A stretch of 64,000 nt of DNA from an uncultured Microbulbifer sp. (lineage in GTDB: Bacteria; Pseudomonadota; Gammaproteobacteria; Pseudomonadales; Cellvibrionaceae): positions 496,001 through 560,000 of the forward strand of contig NZ_CANNGQ010000001.1 in NCBI RefSeq assembly GCF_947504145.1. Direction: 5' to 3'. Below the pieces are notes generated by a model. That model searched no databases. It was given only the letters and a program-made list of their open reading frames with translations, and had not been told where the DNA came from. This document shows, piece after piece, positions 7,967 to 16,756 of this stretch (position 1 is the first letter of the stretch; the number at the start of each line of letters is the position of its first letter). The position numbers and the translations under genes are program-made.

Positions 7967-9634
7967 TTAGCGGGTGTCTGACAGGTCGATGAACTGGCGC
8001 TGATTGGCGAAGTTTTCCGGCACCAGAATGGTGTCCATGGCCAGCTCCCGCAGCCCCGGGTAGTCGAGGGAGTAGTGCAACCCGCGGCTTTCGCGGCGAT
8101 CCAGCGCCGAGCGAATGATCAGTTCAGATACCACCGCTAGGTTGCGCAGTTCGATCAGGTCACTGGTAATCTTGTAATTGGCGTAGAACTCGCGGATTTC
8201 CTGTTGCAGCAGTTTTACCCGGTGTTCGGCCCGCAGCAGACGCTTGCGGGTGCGCACAATCCCGACAAAGTCCCACATAAAACGCCGTAATTCATCCCAG
8301 TTGTGCGAGATGACAACGTCTTCGTCGGAGTCCGTCACCCGTGAGGCATCCCAGGCCAGGGCGGGCTTCGGTGATGTCACACCGTTGAGGGTTTCCTCGA
8401 TATGCAGGGCGGCGGAGCGCGCGTATACCACGCATTCGAGTAGAGAGTTACTGGCCAGGCGGTTTGCCCCGTGCAATCCGGTAAAGGTGGTTTCGCCGAT
8501 GGCGTAGAGCTGATCCAGATCGGTGCGACCGTGCTGGTCCACCATCACACCACCGCAGGTGTAATGCGCCGCGGGCACCACCGGGATCGGTTCTTTGGTG
8601 ATGTCGATGCCGTATTCGAGGCACTTGCGGTAAACGGTCGGGAAGTGCTCGCGCACGAAGTCCGGATCTTTGTGCGATATATCCAGGTAGAGGCAGTCAG
8701 CACCCAGGCGCTTCATCTCGTGGTCGATGGCGCGAGCGACGATATCCCGCGGTGCCAGCTCTCCGCGCTTGTCAAAGCGCTGCATAAAACGCTGGCCATT
8801 GGGCAGCTTGAGTTGCGCACCTTCGCCCCGCAGCGCCTCGGTAATCAGCATGGATTTGGCTTTGGGGTGATACAGGCAGGTGGGGTGGAACTGGTTGAAT
8901 TCCATATTCGCCACCCGGCAGCCGGCGCGCCAAGCCATGGCGATACCGTCGCCGCTGGCGCCGTCCGGGTTGCTGGTATACAGGTAGGCCTTGGCGGCAC
9001 CGCCGGTAGCGAGAATGACGGCGCGGCCCTGGAAGACTTCCACTTCTTCGGTCTGTTTGTTGTACACGTAGCTGCCGGCACAGCGGAAACGCCCGGTATC
9101 CGCATCCGGCTGGCGGATCAGGTCGAGGGCAATATGGTGCTCGAAGCAGTCGATATTCGGGCTGTTACGCACCTGTTCGATCAGGGTGCTGTGCACCGCG
9201 CGCCCGGTGGCATCGGCGCTGTGGATGATGCGGCGATGGCTGTGCCCGCCCTCTTTGGTGAGGTGGTAATCGCCGTCGCTCTCGCGGGTAAAGTCCACGC
9301 CCTGGTTGATCAGCCAGTGCACGGCATCGCGGCTGTTTTCCACGGTAAAGCGCACGGCATCCGGGTGGCAGAGTCCGGCTCCTGCATCTAATGTATCGGC
9401 TATATGCGCGTCGACCGAGTCGGTCTCGTCCAGAACGCCGGCAATACCGCCCTGGGCAAACCAGGTCGAACCGTCGCGCAGGCGCTGCTTGGAGAGCAGT
9501 GCCACCCGGTGGCGTGTCGCCAGGTGCAGGGCCAGGGTGAGGCCTGCGGCGCCACTGCCGATTACCAGGACGTCATAGTGATTCTTACTGCTGGTCTCGC
9601 CGGTACTCAAGGGTTCCTTCGCCTCTCTGCTCAT
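7967..9634 (-). CDS. nadB: L-aspartate oxidase
   Basis: A 555-residue flavoprotein that oxidises L-aspartate to iminoaspartate, the first step of NAD synthesis. The FAD-binding [11 protein letters not shown] motif lies near residue 27, and the family segment '[11 protein letters not shown]' follows. The substrate region '[11 protein letters not shown]' and 'HYTCGGV' are intact, as is the C-terminal helical domain. It is transcribed away from rpoE and converges on ygfX. The same nadB/rpoE divergent arrangement is typical of gammaproteobacteria. Confidence 0.97.
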   Translation of the reverse strand: MSREAKEPLSTGETSSKNHYDVLVIGSGAAGLTLALHLATRHRVALLSKQRLRDGSTWFAQGGIAGVLDETDSVDAHIADTLDAGAGLCHPDAVRFTVENSRDAVHWLINQGVDFTRESDGDYHLTKEGGHSHRRIIHSADATGRAVHSTLIEQVRNSPNIDCFEHHIALDLIRQPDADTGRFRCAGSYVYNKQTEEVEVFQGRAVILATGGAAKAYLYTSNPDGASGDGIAMAWRAGCRVANMEFNQFHPTCLYHPKAKSMLITEALRGEGAQLKLPNGQRFMQRFDKRGELAPRDIVARAIDHEMKRLGADCLYLDISHKDPDFVREHFPTVYRKCLEYGIDITKEPIPVVPAAHYTCGGVMVDQHGRTDLDQLYAIGETTFTGLHGANRLASNSLLECVVYARSAALHIEETLNGVTSPKPALAWDASRVTDSDEDVVISHNWDELRRFMWDFVGIVRTRKRLLRAEHRVKLLQQEIREFYANYKITSDLIELRNLAVVSELIIRSALDRRESRGLHYSLDYPGLRELAMDTILVPENFANQRQFIDLSDTR

Positions 9635-9697
9635 AGAGTTTTATTCATGTTGAGGGGCGCGTAGTATACGCCATCTACAAAAATTACCGATTTGTCA

Positions 9698-9726
9698 GGA
9701 ACTTATGACCAAATTTCGGTGTCTTC
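9698..9726 (+). promoter_or_regulatory. Candidate sigma-E autoregulatory promoter of rpoE
   Basis: A perfect sigma-E -35 element GGAACTT (9698-9704) is followed after 16 bases by GTCTTC, close to the GTCTGA/TCnAA -10 pattern of sigma-E promoters. It lies about 65 bases before the rpoE start, as expected for autoregulation. Confidence 0.6.
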
Positions 9727-9790
9727 GACACAACAGAATAATCCTGGGTTCGCGGTCAATCTGGACCGGAATTGCGGTTGGGAGTAGGGG

Positions 9791-10405
9791 ATGACAGGGC
9801 AACAGGCGTCACCGAGTGATCGCCAGCTGGTAGAGCGGGTTCAGAAAGGGGACAAGCGCGCCTTTGACCTGCTGGTGTTGAAATACCAGCACAAGATCAT
9901 GGCGGTGGTCAGCCGTTACATCAATGACCACGCAGAAGTACACGATGTGGTGCAGGAGGCCTTTATCAAGGCCTATCGGGCCTTGGGCAATTTCCGCGGT
10001 GAGAGTGCCTTTTACACCTGGATGTACCGCATCGCCATCAATACCGCGAAGAATCATCTGGTCTCCCGCAGCCGGCGCCCGCCATCGTCCGATGTGGACC
10101 TGGAAGACGCCGAGTACTATTCCGGCGCCGATCTTCTGCGCGACAACGAAACCCCCGAAAACCAGTTGTTCCGCGATCAGCTGGAAGCCACGGTGCACCG
10201 CGCCATCCGCGATCTGCCGGAAGACCTGCGTTCCGCGGTTACCCTGCGCGAAATGGAAGGTCTCAGTTATGAGGAAATCGCCGAGGTGATGGGGTGTCCG
10301 GTAGGTACGGTGCGTTCGCGCATCTTCCGCGCCCGGGAGGCGATTGATCGCGCGGTTCAGGCGGCGATGGCCGGGGAGCCGGAGCCGGTGGATGGCCGCG
10401 GCTGA
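9791..10405 (+). CDS. rpoE: RNA polymerase sigma factor RpoE/AlgU
   Basis: A 204-residue ECF sigma factor. Region 2 covers about residues 20-92 (core-binding 'YINDHAEVHDVVQEAFIKAYR'). Region 4 covers about 137-190, with the 'LREMEGLSYEEIAEVMGCPVGTVRSRIFRARE' helix-turn-helix. It directs RNA polymerase to envelope-stress promoters when released by RseA. It is followed by rseA, mucB and rseC. The 253-base gap to rseA is larger than usual. Confidence 0.97.
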   Translation: MTGQQASPSDRQLVERVQKGDKRAFDLLVLKYQHKIMAVVSRYINDHAEVHDVVQEAFIKAYRALGNFRGESAFYTWMYRIAINTAKNHLVSRSRRPPSSDVDLEDAEYYSGADLLRDNETPENQLFRDQLEATVHRAIRDLPEDLRSAVTLREMEGLSYEEIAEVMGCPVGTVRSRIFRAREAIDRAVQAAMAGEPEPVDGRG

Positions 10406-10556
10406 GCGCCGTTGCCTCGAGAGGAGATCGTCTAAGATTTAGTCAGTTTTGTTTTGTTGCGAGCCTGGCTGGTAGCTTGTTGATCTAAAACGGTGGTGTG
10501 ACCGGGACGACAGCTAATTATTTCGACGAATTCACACAAATTTTGCCCGCTGGGTA

Positions 10557-10583
10557 AAACTTTTCCGGCAGAGGCCGGTCTCA
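10557..10583 (+). promoter_or_regulatory. Possible second sigma-E-type promoter ahead of rseA
   Basis: AAACTT (10557-10562), a 16-base spacer and TCTCA (10579-10583) resemble a sigma-E promoter. It sits in the unusually long rpoE-rseA gap, about 75 bases before the rseA start. The spacer itself is a short GGCC-containing palindrome. Confidence 0.4.
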
Positions 10584-10658
10584 GAAAACAACACAACAGG
10601 ATGCTTTGGCGGAATACCGCTGTATCCCCTGAATTGCACTGAAAGAGGGTTGCCCCGT

Positions 10659-11348
10659 ATGTCCCACGGGAATCATCAACAGCGTTTGAATGAATCGCTA
10701 TCTGCTCTGATGGATGGCGAGGCTTCCGAGCTGGAGGTTCAGCGTCTGCTGAAGGAGAGCGATGTCTCCGGCAGCGACCTCCAGGAGCGCTGGTCACGCT
10801 ATCAGCTTGCCGGCAATGTGCTGCGGGGCGAGAAGGTTGCGCCGGTAGATCTCGGTCTGGCAGCCAGTATTTCTGCGGCAATTGCCGATGAGCCGTCTCT
10901 GGCTGAGCCTGCGCAGCCGTCCGCTGCCAATGATTCTAGTGATGCCGGCCGCAGCCGCTGGTGGCGCCCGCTGTCCCGCGGTGCCGTGGCGGCAACGGTG
11001 GCCTTTGCCGCGGTGCTGGGTGTGCAGCAGATGCAGTCGCCCCAGCCCGGCGTCGATACACTGGCTGAAGTAGAGCGCCCGGCGCAGCAGCCGGTACAAT
11101 CGGCGCCTCAGCCGAGCGGCTTCCTGGTGCCTACCCTGAATACCCGCGCGGTTAGTACTGCGCCCCAGTTTGTACCCGAACAGCGTGTGGGAAGCCCCTC
11201 GCCGCAGGTGCAGATGGTGCCCTCCCCGGAGCTGATGCGTCACCTCAACCGGGTTATGATTGAGCACTCCGAGCAGGCGGCCCGAGTGGGTAGTCAGGGT
11301 ATGGTGCCCTTTGCCCGCGCCACTTACGGCGAGCGCCCTCCGGAATGA
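10659..11348 (+). CDS. rseA: Anti-sigma-E factor RseA/MucA
   Basis: A 229-residue inner-membrane anti-sigma factor. The cytoplasmic RseA N-domain (about residues 8-60) contains 'LNESLSALMDGEASELEVQRLL' and the 'RWSRYQLAGNVLRGE' helix that clamp sigma-E. One membrane helix lies near residues 104-122. The periplasmic tail, rich in Pro and Gln, would be bound by MucB/RseB and cut by the DegS-type pathway. The ATG at 10659 has a GAGG site 9-12 bases upstream. Confidence 0.93.
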   Translation: MSHGNHQQRLNESLSALMDGEASELEVQRLLKESDVSGSDLQERWSRYQLAGNVLRGEKVAPVDLGLAASISAAIADEPSLAEPAQPSAANDSSDAGRSRWWRPLSRGAVAATVAFAAVLGVQQMQSPQPGVDTLAEVERPAQQPVQSAPQPSGFLVPTLNTRAVSTAPQFVPEQRVGSPSPQVQMVPSPELMRHLNRVMIEHSEQAARVGSQGMVPFARATYGERPPE

Positions 11349-11424
11349 CATGGCGGTGGCCGGAGCGCGCATCGCCTGCGGTCACCGATGAATTCCCCCC
11401 GCTGATGTTAGCCACTAATAAAGA

Positions 11425-12540
11425 ATGATCATGGCGAAAGTTTTCCGTTTTACCGCCCCTAAAGCCAACAGCTCGCTGTTGGCTTTTTTGCTGTTGGCAG
11501 CTTCCCTGTCGCCACTGGCGAGCGCACAAAGTGCTGGACAGCCGCCGGCGAATAGTCCGCCTGCGCAACCGGTACCCGGCACTCCTGCACCCAATGTGTC
11601 TTCTGCAGAGGCCAACGCTGGCGAGGTATCGGGTGATGAGCCCAGTGCCGGCGACCCAGAGCGCCCGTCATCTGGCCTGGTATTACCCGCCACCGATGCG
11701 GAAACTCAGGCGCTGCTGGCGAAAATGGCAGATGCCGTTGCAAACCTCGAGTATCGCGGGCTTGTGACCTTTGAGCATGTGGGTGTAATGGAAACCCTGG
11801 AGGTGGTGCACGGGGTGCGCAATGGCGAGCAAGTGGAGCGTATTCGCTACCTCACCGGGTCGCCGAGAGAGCTGGTAAGCCGCGGCCAGGATGCGGCGTG
11901 CCGTCGCGACGGTAGTCCGCTGTCGCGCGCGGGACTTTGGAGCAGCTCAGGGCTGCAGAATGTGCAGAATATCTATCATTTCCTGATTCGTGGTGAAGAG
12001 CGTATCGCCGACCGCGAGGCAGTGGTGCTGGAGGCGCGACCGCGAGATCCCCATCGCTTTGGTGTGGTGATCAGTGTGGACAGGGAGACCGGCCTGCCAC
12101 TGAAATCCATGCTGGTGGCGCCTGCCGGGCGTGTGCTGGAGCGATTCCAGTTTGTAGAGCTGGACCTGGCGCCGATCAAAGACAGCGATCTGCAACCGCA
12201 ATCCAGTGAGTCCCGGGAGAGCGACAGGTCCAGCCACTGCGGCAGCCTGGTCAGCCGCTGGCGCCTGGGATGGGCTCCCACCGGTTTCAAGGCTGTCGCC
12301 ACACGCGAACTGGCCGATGGTGAAATGCTGGTATTCAGTGATGGCCTGAGCGCTTTCACGGTATTTGTACAGAAGCTGGGTCCGGATATGAACTACACCG
12401 GACGCGCGGTGCGCGGTGCCACTGTGGCCTATATGGATCACCTGGATGTAAAAGGGGAGCGCTATACCATTACCGTGGTGGGTGAGATCCCGGACAATAC
12501 CGCCCAGTTGGTGGCCAAATCAGTGGATGCTCGAAACTGA
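11425..12540 (+). CDS. mucB: Periplasmic sigma-E regulator MucB/RseB
   Basis: A 371-residue MucB/RseB protein. The signal peptide ends near ASA (residues 30-33) and is followed by a low-complexity Pro/Ala/Ser/Glu linker of about 55 residues, longer than in well-known homologues. The lipid-sensing N-domain comes next ('LEYRGLVTFEHVGVMETLEVVHGVRNGEQVERI'), then the C-domain ('GWAPTGFKAVATRELADGEMLVFSDGLSAFTVFV'). It binds RseA and shields it from proteolysis until lipopolysaccharide or mislocalised proteins are sensed. ATGs at 11425 and 11431 are both possible starts. Its stop codon overlaps the rseC start by one base. Confidence 0.94.
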   Translation: MIMAKVFRFTAPKANSSLLAFLLLAASLSPLASAQSAGQPPANSPPAQPVPGTPAPNVSSAEANAGEVSGDEPSAGDPERPSSGLVLPATDAETQALLAKMADAVANLEYRGLVTFEHVGVMETLEVVHGVRNGEQVERIRYLTGSPRELVSRGQDAACRRDGSPLSRAGLWSSSGLQNVQNIYHFLIRGEERIADREAVVLEARPRDPHRFGVVISVDRETGLPLKSMLVAPAGRVLERFQFVELDLAPIKDSDLQPQSSESRESDRSSHCGSLVSRWRLGWAPTGFKAVATRELADGEMLVFSDGLSAFTVFVQKLGPDMNYTGRAVRGATVAYMDHLDVKGERYTITVVGEIPDNTAQLVAKSVDARN

Positions 12541-13022
12541 TGATCGAAGAGCGCGGCAGGGTGGTGGCCCTCGAGCAGAGTGGAATCTGGGTGGAAACCG
12601 TGCAGCGCAGCGGTTGCCACAGCTGTGCCGCCAAATCTGGTTGTGGCACCGGGCTGCTGGGTGACTTCTGGAGCAAAGCGTCTCAAGTTCGTGTTTCGAT
12701 TTCTCCTGAAACCCTCCTGCGGATCCGGTTGCACGACACGGTGGTGATTGGTGTTGCGGAAAATACACTCGCTGCCAGCGCCCTGATGGTTTATCTGGTA
12801 CCGCTCCTGTTATTGGTGCTGGGTGCACTGGCGGGTGATGCTGTTGTAGTGGGCAGTGAGCTCGGCGCCATCTCAGGTGCCGCGATGGGCCTGGGACTGG
12901 GTGCATTCGCTATTCGCCTTTTCAGTCATTTCAATCGCAACAACCCCGCTATGGCGCCGCAGTTCTTGCGCGTGGAGCAGGGTAAGCCCTGTACCATTCC
13001 CGCCGTCCAGCTGCCTGGGTGA
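12540..13022 (+). CDS. rseC: RseC/MucC family membrane protein
   Basis: A 160-residue SoxR-reducing/RseC-type protein. The N-terminal OB-like part carries the cysteine cluster C-H-S-C-A-A-K-S-G-C (about residues 23-32). Two adjacent membrane helices lie near 78-97 and 103-125. RseC/RsxC-associated proteins modulate sigma-E and, in E. coli, help reduce SoxR; the cysteines may bind an Fe-S cluster. It is translationally coupled to mucB (TGATG junction) and closes the rpoE operon. Confidence 0.92.
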   Translation: MIEERGRVVALEQSGIWVETVQRSGCHSCAAKSGCGTGLLGDFWSKASQVRVSISPETLLRIRLHDTVVIGVAENTLAASALMVYLVPLLLLVLGALAGDAVVVGSELGAISGAAMGLGLGAFAIRLFSHFNRNNPAMAPQFLRVEQGKPCTIPAVQLPG

Positions 13023-13169
13023 CCCGCTTTTCTTTCCACTTCCACCCCACTTCCTGACAGATTTTTTGGCTTCCCGAGCTATTCCTCGCAAATAACTTTC
13101 TACACTGAGTGCTGATCCGCGCGGTGGCACAGCCGATGTCGCCGGACGATTCGAATAAGGAGAGCACGG

Positions 13170-14117
13170 ATGTTTGAGGGGCGTTGTTTTGCCGAAAGCT
13201 GGCCCTTACGTACCGCCTTTGTCATTTCCCGCGGCGCTCGCACCGAGGCGCGGGTCGTTGTGGTGGAAGTGTCTGCGGACGGTGTCACCGGCGTGGGCGA
13301 ATGCACGCCCTATCCCCGTTACGGGGAGAGTATTGAGTCGGTACTGGCCGAGATTTCGTCAGTGTTGCCGGCGCTGGGCCAGGGGATGAGCCGGGAGAAA
13401 CTGCAAGAAGTCATGCCGGCTGGCGCGGCGCGCAATGCGGTGGACTGTGCGCTGGAAGATTGGGCGCGCAAAAAAAACGGGCGCGAAATGGGCGCCCCTG
13501 AATCACTTCCCACCGTGCAGACACTGGTCATCGATGAGCCGGAAGCCATGGGGCAGGCGGCCCGTGCGGCGGCGGATTCCGGGGTGTCGGTCCTCAAGCT
13601 CAAACTCGATCGCGAGCGAATACTGGAGCGTGTATCGGCGGTGCGCGCGGCGGCGCCGGAGTGCCAGCTGGTGATAGATGCCAATGAATCCTGGGTGGCA
13701 AGCGGGTTGCCGGCACTGTGTGAATCCCTGGCCGGACAGGGGGTCGCGATGCTCGAGCAACCGCTGCCCGCGGGGGAGGATGCGTTTCTGGATAAATTCT
13801 CCCACCCGTTGCCGATCTGTGCCGATGAAAGCTGCCATACCCGCGCCGATCTGCCCAGATTGAAACCCCTCTACGACATGGTGAATATCAAGCTGGATAA
13901 AACCGGCGGTATTTCCGAGGCGCTGGCGCTGGCGGATGCGGCCAGGGCGCAGGGGTTTGAAGTAATGCTCGGCTGCATGCTGTGTACCTCGCGCGCCATC
14001 CGTGCGGCCTGGCCCTTAGGCAAGTGCGCCCGGTTTGTGGATCTCGACGGCCCCACCTGGCTGGCAAAAGATATTGCGCCGCTGAGATTCTCGGAAGGTC
14101 GCGTTTACTGGACGTGA
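13170..14117 (+). CDS. ycjG: L-Ala-D/L-Glu dipeptide epimerase (enolase superfamily)
   Basis: A 315-residue enolase-superfamily protein of the muconate-lactonizing subgroup. The catalytic Lys pair lies in 'VLKLKLDRE', metal ligands lie in 'VIDANESW', 'MLEQPLP' and 'PICADESC', and a second Lys is in 'NIKLDKTGG'. The family motif 'LGCMLCTSRA' is near the C-terminus. It interconverts L-Ala-D-Glu and L-Ala-L-Glu released from murein. It converges with mpaA, which supplies the dipeptide. A GGAG site precedes the ATG. The substrate is inferred from subgroup and neighbour; other dipeptides are possible. Confidence 0.88.
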   Translation: MFEGRCFAESWPLRTAFVISRGARTEARVVVVEVSADGVTGVGECTPYPRYGESIESVLAEISSVLPALGQGMSREKLQEVMPAGAARNAVDCALEDWARKKNGREMGAPESLPTVQTLVIDEPEAMGQAARAAADSGVSVLKLKLDRERILERVSAVRAAAPECQLVIDANESWVASGLPALCESLAGQGVAMLEQPLPAGEDAFLDKFSHPLPICADESCHTRADLPRLKPLYDMVNIKLDKTGGISEALALADAARAQGFEVMLGCMLCTSRAIRAAWPLGKCARFVDLDGPTWLAKDIAPLRFSEGRVYWT

Positions 14118-14181
14118 GTATTTGTGGCGCGTCAGCGATGAGTGTCAGGGGCAGATATCTGGTGTAAGTGTCAGGCCGGCG

Positions 14182-14919
14182 TCAGGGGATATAGCGCAGA
14201 AGCTGGGTGGTTACCTCCAGATACTCTTCACTGGCGATATCCGCGGCAATGGGTGGGTATTCCAGAGTGATGCAGGGGTACTGCTGTTCGGCGCACCAGG
14301 TGCCGAATGAGCCCGGCGTCTGATAGCCCAAGTCGGTGACCAGTGGCAGTTCCATACGTTCCGCCAGCCAGTGCCCGAGCGGGCTCTGGATCGGGTCTTC
14401 TACGCAGGCCAGTGGTTCGTGGATGGAGACCATCCAGGCGGGTTCCAGCTCTTTTACCAGGCGGCACAGCGCCTGGGTTTCCGGTTCGGAGCCGGCGCGG
14501 TCGCCGCTGGACAGGTAGACATCGCGTTCGTCGGCGGCACTGTTCCAGCGATAGACGGTGCCGCCGGCCTTCCAGTTGATGGTGGCGAAGTTGCGGTTCA
14601 GGTCTACTCCTCGGGCATTGGAGCGAATGCCGAGCTGGCAGCCGTCCGGATTCACCGCCAGAATCACATGGTGGCGGAGCAGTCCGGCCTCCAGTGAGCG
14701 CAGGGCGCAGGAGAGGGTGACCACGGCGGCCACCTCATCGCCGTGGGTGCCCGCCATGACGATCCCGGTATGTTCGTCGCATATATCCGCGGGGAAGTAG
14801 AGCAGGGGGGCGCCCAGAACCGACTGCCCGTACTGCAGTCGCTGGGTGCGAAATAGCCCGCGTTCAGTGCGAGGGCGCAGCGTCGGTGTGGAATCTGTCT
14901 GCTGGTGGCTTGGTTTCAT
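14182..14919 (-). CDS. mpaA: Murein tripeptide amidase MpaA (M14 zinc carboxypeptidase)
   Basis: A 245-residue M14-family peptidase. Zinc ligands are His-59 and Glu-62 in 'GTHGDE', with a third His in 'VSIHEPL'. The substrate Arg/Asn motif is 'GVDLNRNF', and the catalytic Glu is in 'CITLEYPP'. MpaA cleaves the gamma-D-Glu-diaminopimelate bond in L-Ala-D-Glu-mDap, and the resulting dipeptide is handled by the adjacent epimerase. In E. coli mpaA and ycjG are also neighbours. Here the two converge, 64 bases apart, rather than lying in tandem. Confidence 0.92.
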   Translation of the reverse strand: MKPSHQQTDSTPTLRPRTERGLFRTQRLQYGQSVLGAPLLYFPADICDEHTGIVMAGTHGDEVAAVVTLSCALRSLEAGLLRHHVILAVNPDGCQLGIRSNARGVDLNRNFATINWKAGGTVYRWNSAADERDVYLSSGDRAGSEPETQALCRLVKELEPAWMVSIHEPLACVEDPIQSPLGHWLAERMELPLVTDLGYQTPGSFGTWCAEQQYPCITLEYPPIAADIASEEYLEVTTQLLRYIP

Positions 14920-15163
14920 ATTGTGTTATGGAGCCCTTAACACTGTTTTACACTGAGTTATGAGAACTTTTCCGCGAAACGTCCAACTAACAGTGTGGAA
15001 CTGGCCGACCGGCGCCCTCCGTTGGTGAGGCCGGCAACGAGGCCGGTATTGGTGCCTGTAGTGGGCTTCACTGGGTGGTGAACACTGAGTGACAGCCATG
15101 CAGTCCAGCTTTCCGAACACACTTTTTGAATAGTAGTAAAAGCGCTTATCAGGGGTAACAAAT

Positions 15164-16564
15164 ATGGTTGCACGCTTTTCGCAGTTTCTGCTCGTACTTT
15201 GTATTCTGGCTTCCGCCAACGTCAGCGCCCGTGCCCTGCCGGAGCTGACTGATCTCATTTCGCAGAACTCACCCGCTGTGGTGAAAATCAACACCGTGGA
15301 ACGCAGCCGCGTCGCACGCAACGGGGCGCCACCTCAGTACCAACAGGAGATCCCGGATATCTTCCGGCATCTGCTGGAGCCCCGTCAGCGCCAGCAACGG
15401 CCAGTGGCCAGTATGGGCTCCGGGTTCATCATTTCCAAAGATGGCTACGTGGTCACCAATAACCACGTGGTGGACGGTGCCGACGAGGTCCTGGTTACCC
15501 TCACGGATCGTCGCGAATACGAGGCCAAGGTGGTAGGCACGGATCCGCGCTCGGATCTCGCGCTGCTGAAAGTGGATGCGGACGATCTTCCCTCCGTGCG
15601 CTGGGGCGATTCGGAGAAGATGCGCGTTGGCGAGTGGGTGGTGGCCATCGGTTCCCCCTTCGGGCTGGATTATTCGGCCAGTGCGGGGATTGTCAGTGCC
15701 ATGGGGCGCAGTATTCCCAATGAGAGCCGTGAAAACTACGTGCCGTTCATCCAGACCGATGTGGCCATCAACCCGGGTAACTCCGGTGGCCCGCTGTTCA
15801 ATCTGAGCGGCGAAGTAGTCGGCATCAACTCACAGATCTATACCCGCAGCGGTGGGTCCATCGGCCTTTCTTTCGCGATTCCGGCGAGCCTGGCTCAGGA
15901 CGTGGTGGCGCAACTGAAAGAGAAGGGGCGTGTGGACCGCGGCTGGCTAGGGGTCGGTATCCAGGATGTGGACCGGAAGATGGCTAAGGCCATGGGCCTG
16001 GCGAAGCCGTCCGGTGCGCTGGTTGGTCAGCTGGAAGCCGGGTCTCCGGCAGACAAGGCCGGGATCAAGATTGGTGACATCATTACCCATTTTGACGATC
16101 AGAAAATCGATATGTCCGGTGACCTGCCGCACGTGGTGGGCCAGATCCGCCCGGGCGCCGAAGTGCCGGTAACCCTGATGCGTGAAGGCAACCAGAAAAA
16201 GCTGAAGGTTCGTGTAGGCGCTCTGCCCGGCGATGACGATAACCAGCAGGCTGCCAGTGCACCGGCGAGCTCCGATGTCGGCGGCCGTCTGGGCCTGGTG
16301 GTGGATGAAATCCCCGATGGTGTGAAGCAGCGTCTGGGGGTGGAAAGCGGTGTGTTAGTCAAACAGGTCGTGCCGGGTAAGGCCGGTGCCAATGCCGGCC
16401 TGCGCGGTGGCGATATCATCGCCCAGCTGGGCTTTGACCAGGTGGAGTCCCTTGGCGACTACGAGAAAATCGTCAAGAAGCTGCCCAAGGGCGAGCTGCT
16501 GCCGATCCGCTTCTTCCGCGGTGGCCAGCCCACCTTCCGCACAATCCAGATCGAAGAGGATTGA
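15164..16564 (+). CDS. mucD: Periplasmic serine protease MucD/DegP family
   Basis: A 466-residue HtrA protease. A signal peptide (residues 1-24) is followed by the trypsin-like domain with the triad His-101 (TNNHVV), Asp-131 (DLALLK) and Ser-207 (GNSGGP). Two PDZ domains follow (about 255-345 and 370-460). It degrades or refolds damaged periplasmic proteins and restrains sigma-E signalling. In Pseudomonas mucD ends the algU operon. Here it stands apart behind a 244-base leader, separated from rseC by the epimerase/mpaA pair. A clear sigma-E promoter is not visible in that leader. Confidence 0.96.
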   Translation: MVARFSQFLLVLCILASANVSARALPELTDLISQNSPAVVKINTVERSRVARNGAPPQYQQEIPDIFRHLLEPRQRQQRPVASMGSGFIISKDGYVVTNNHVVDGADEVLVTLTDRREYEAKVVGTDPRSDLALLKVDADDLPSVRWGDSEKMRVGEWVVAIGSPFGLDYSASAGIVSAMGRSIPNESRENYVPFIQTDVAINPGNSGGPLFNLSGEVVGINSQIYTRSGGSIGLSFAIPASLAQDVVAQLKEKGRVDRGWLGVGIQDVDRKMAKAMGLAKPSGALVGQLEAGSPADKAGIKIGDIITHFDDQKIDMSGDLPHVVGQIRPGAEVPVTLMREGNQKKLKVRVGALPGDDDNQQAASAPASSDVGGRLGLVVDEIPDGVKQRLGVESGVLVKQVVPGKAGANAGLRGGDIIAQLGFDQVESLGDYEKIVKKLPKGELLPIRFFRGGQPTFRTIQIEED

Positions 16565-16756
16565 CCTGAGTGAGTAGGCGGGCTCCCACGGTTGTACTAC
16601 TGCTGTGGGGAGCCCGGTTCAGGGCCCGGAACCCTTGATCTGTCAGGGCTCCGCGGAGATTGGATGCACTTTTCCTGCAACCTGTTAGACTTGCGCCCAC
16701 AGCGCGGCCCGGTCCGCCTATTAACTCACTGATTTTAAAAAGGTTTTACCCTCGCA

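Noticed and set aside
8471-9391. Long open frame on the plus strand across nadB (306 codons)
   Set aside because: It lies antisense inside the well-supported nadB coding region, has no recognisable domain, and is explained by GC-rich codon bias.
14964-14986. Sigma-E-like GAACTT upstream of mucD
   Set aside because: The only TCCAA-type -10 lies after a 12-base spacer, too short for a sigma-E promoter.
16579-16616. GC-rich hairpin after mucD as a terminator
   Set aside because: The stem has a bulge and no T run follows, so termination is not supported.
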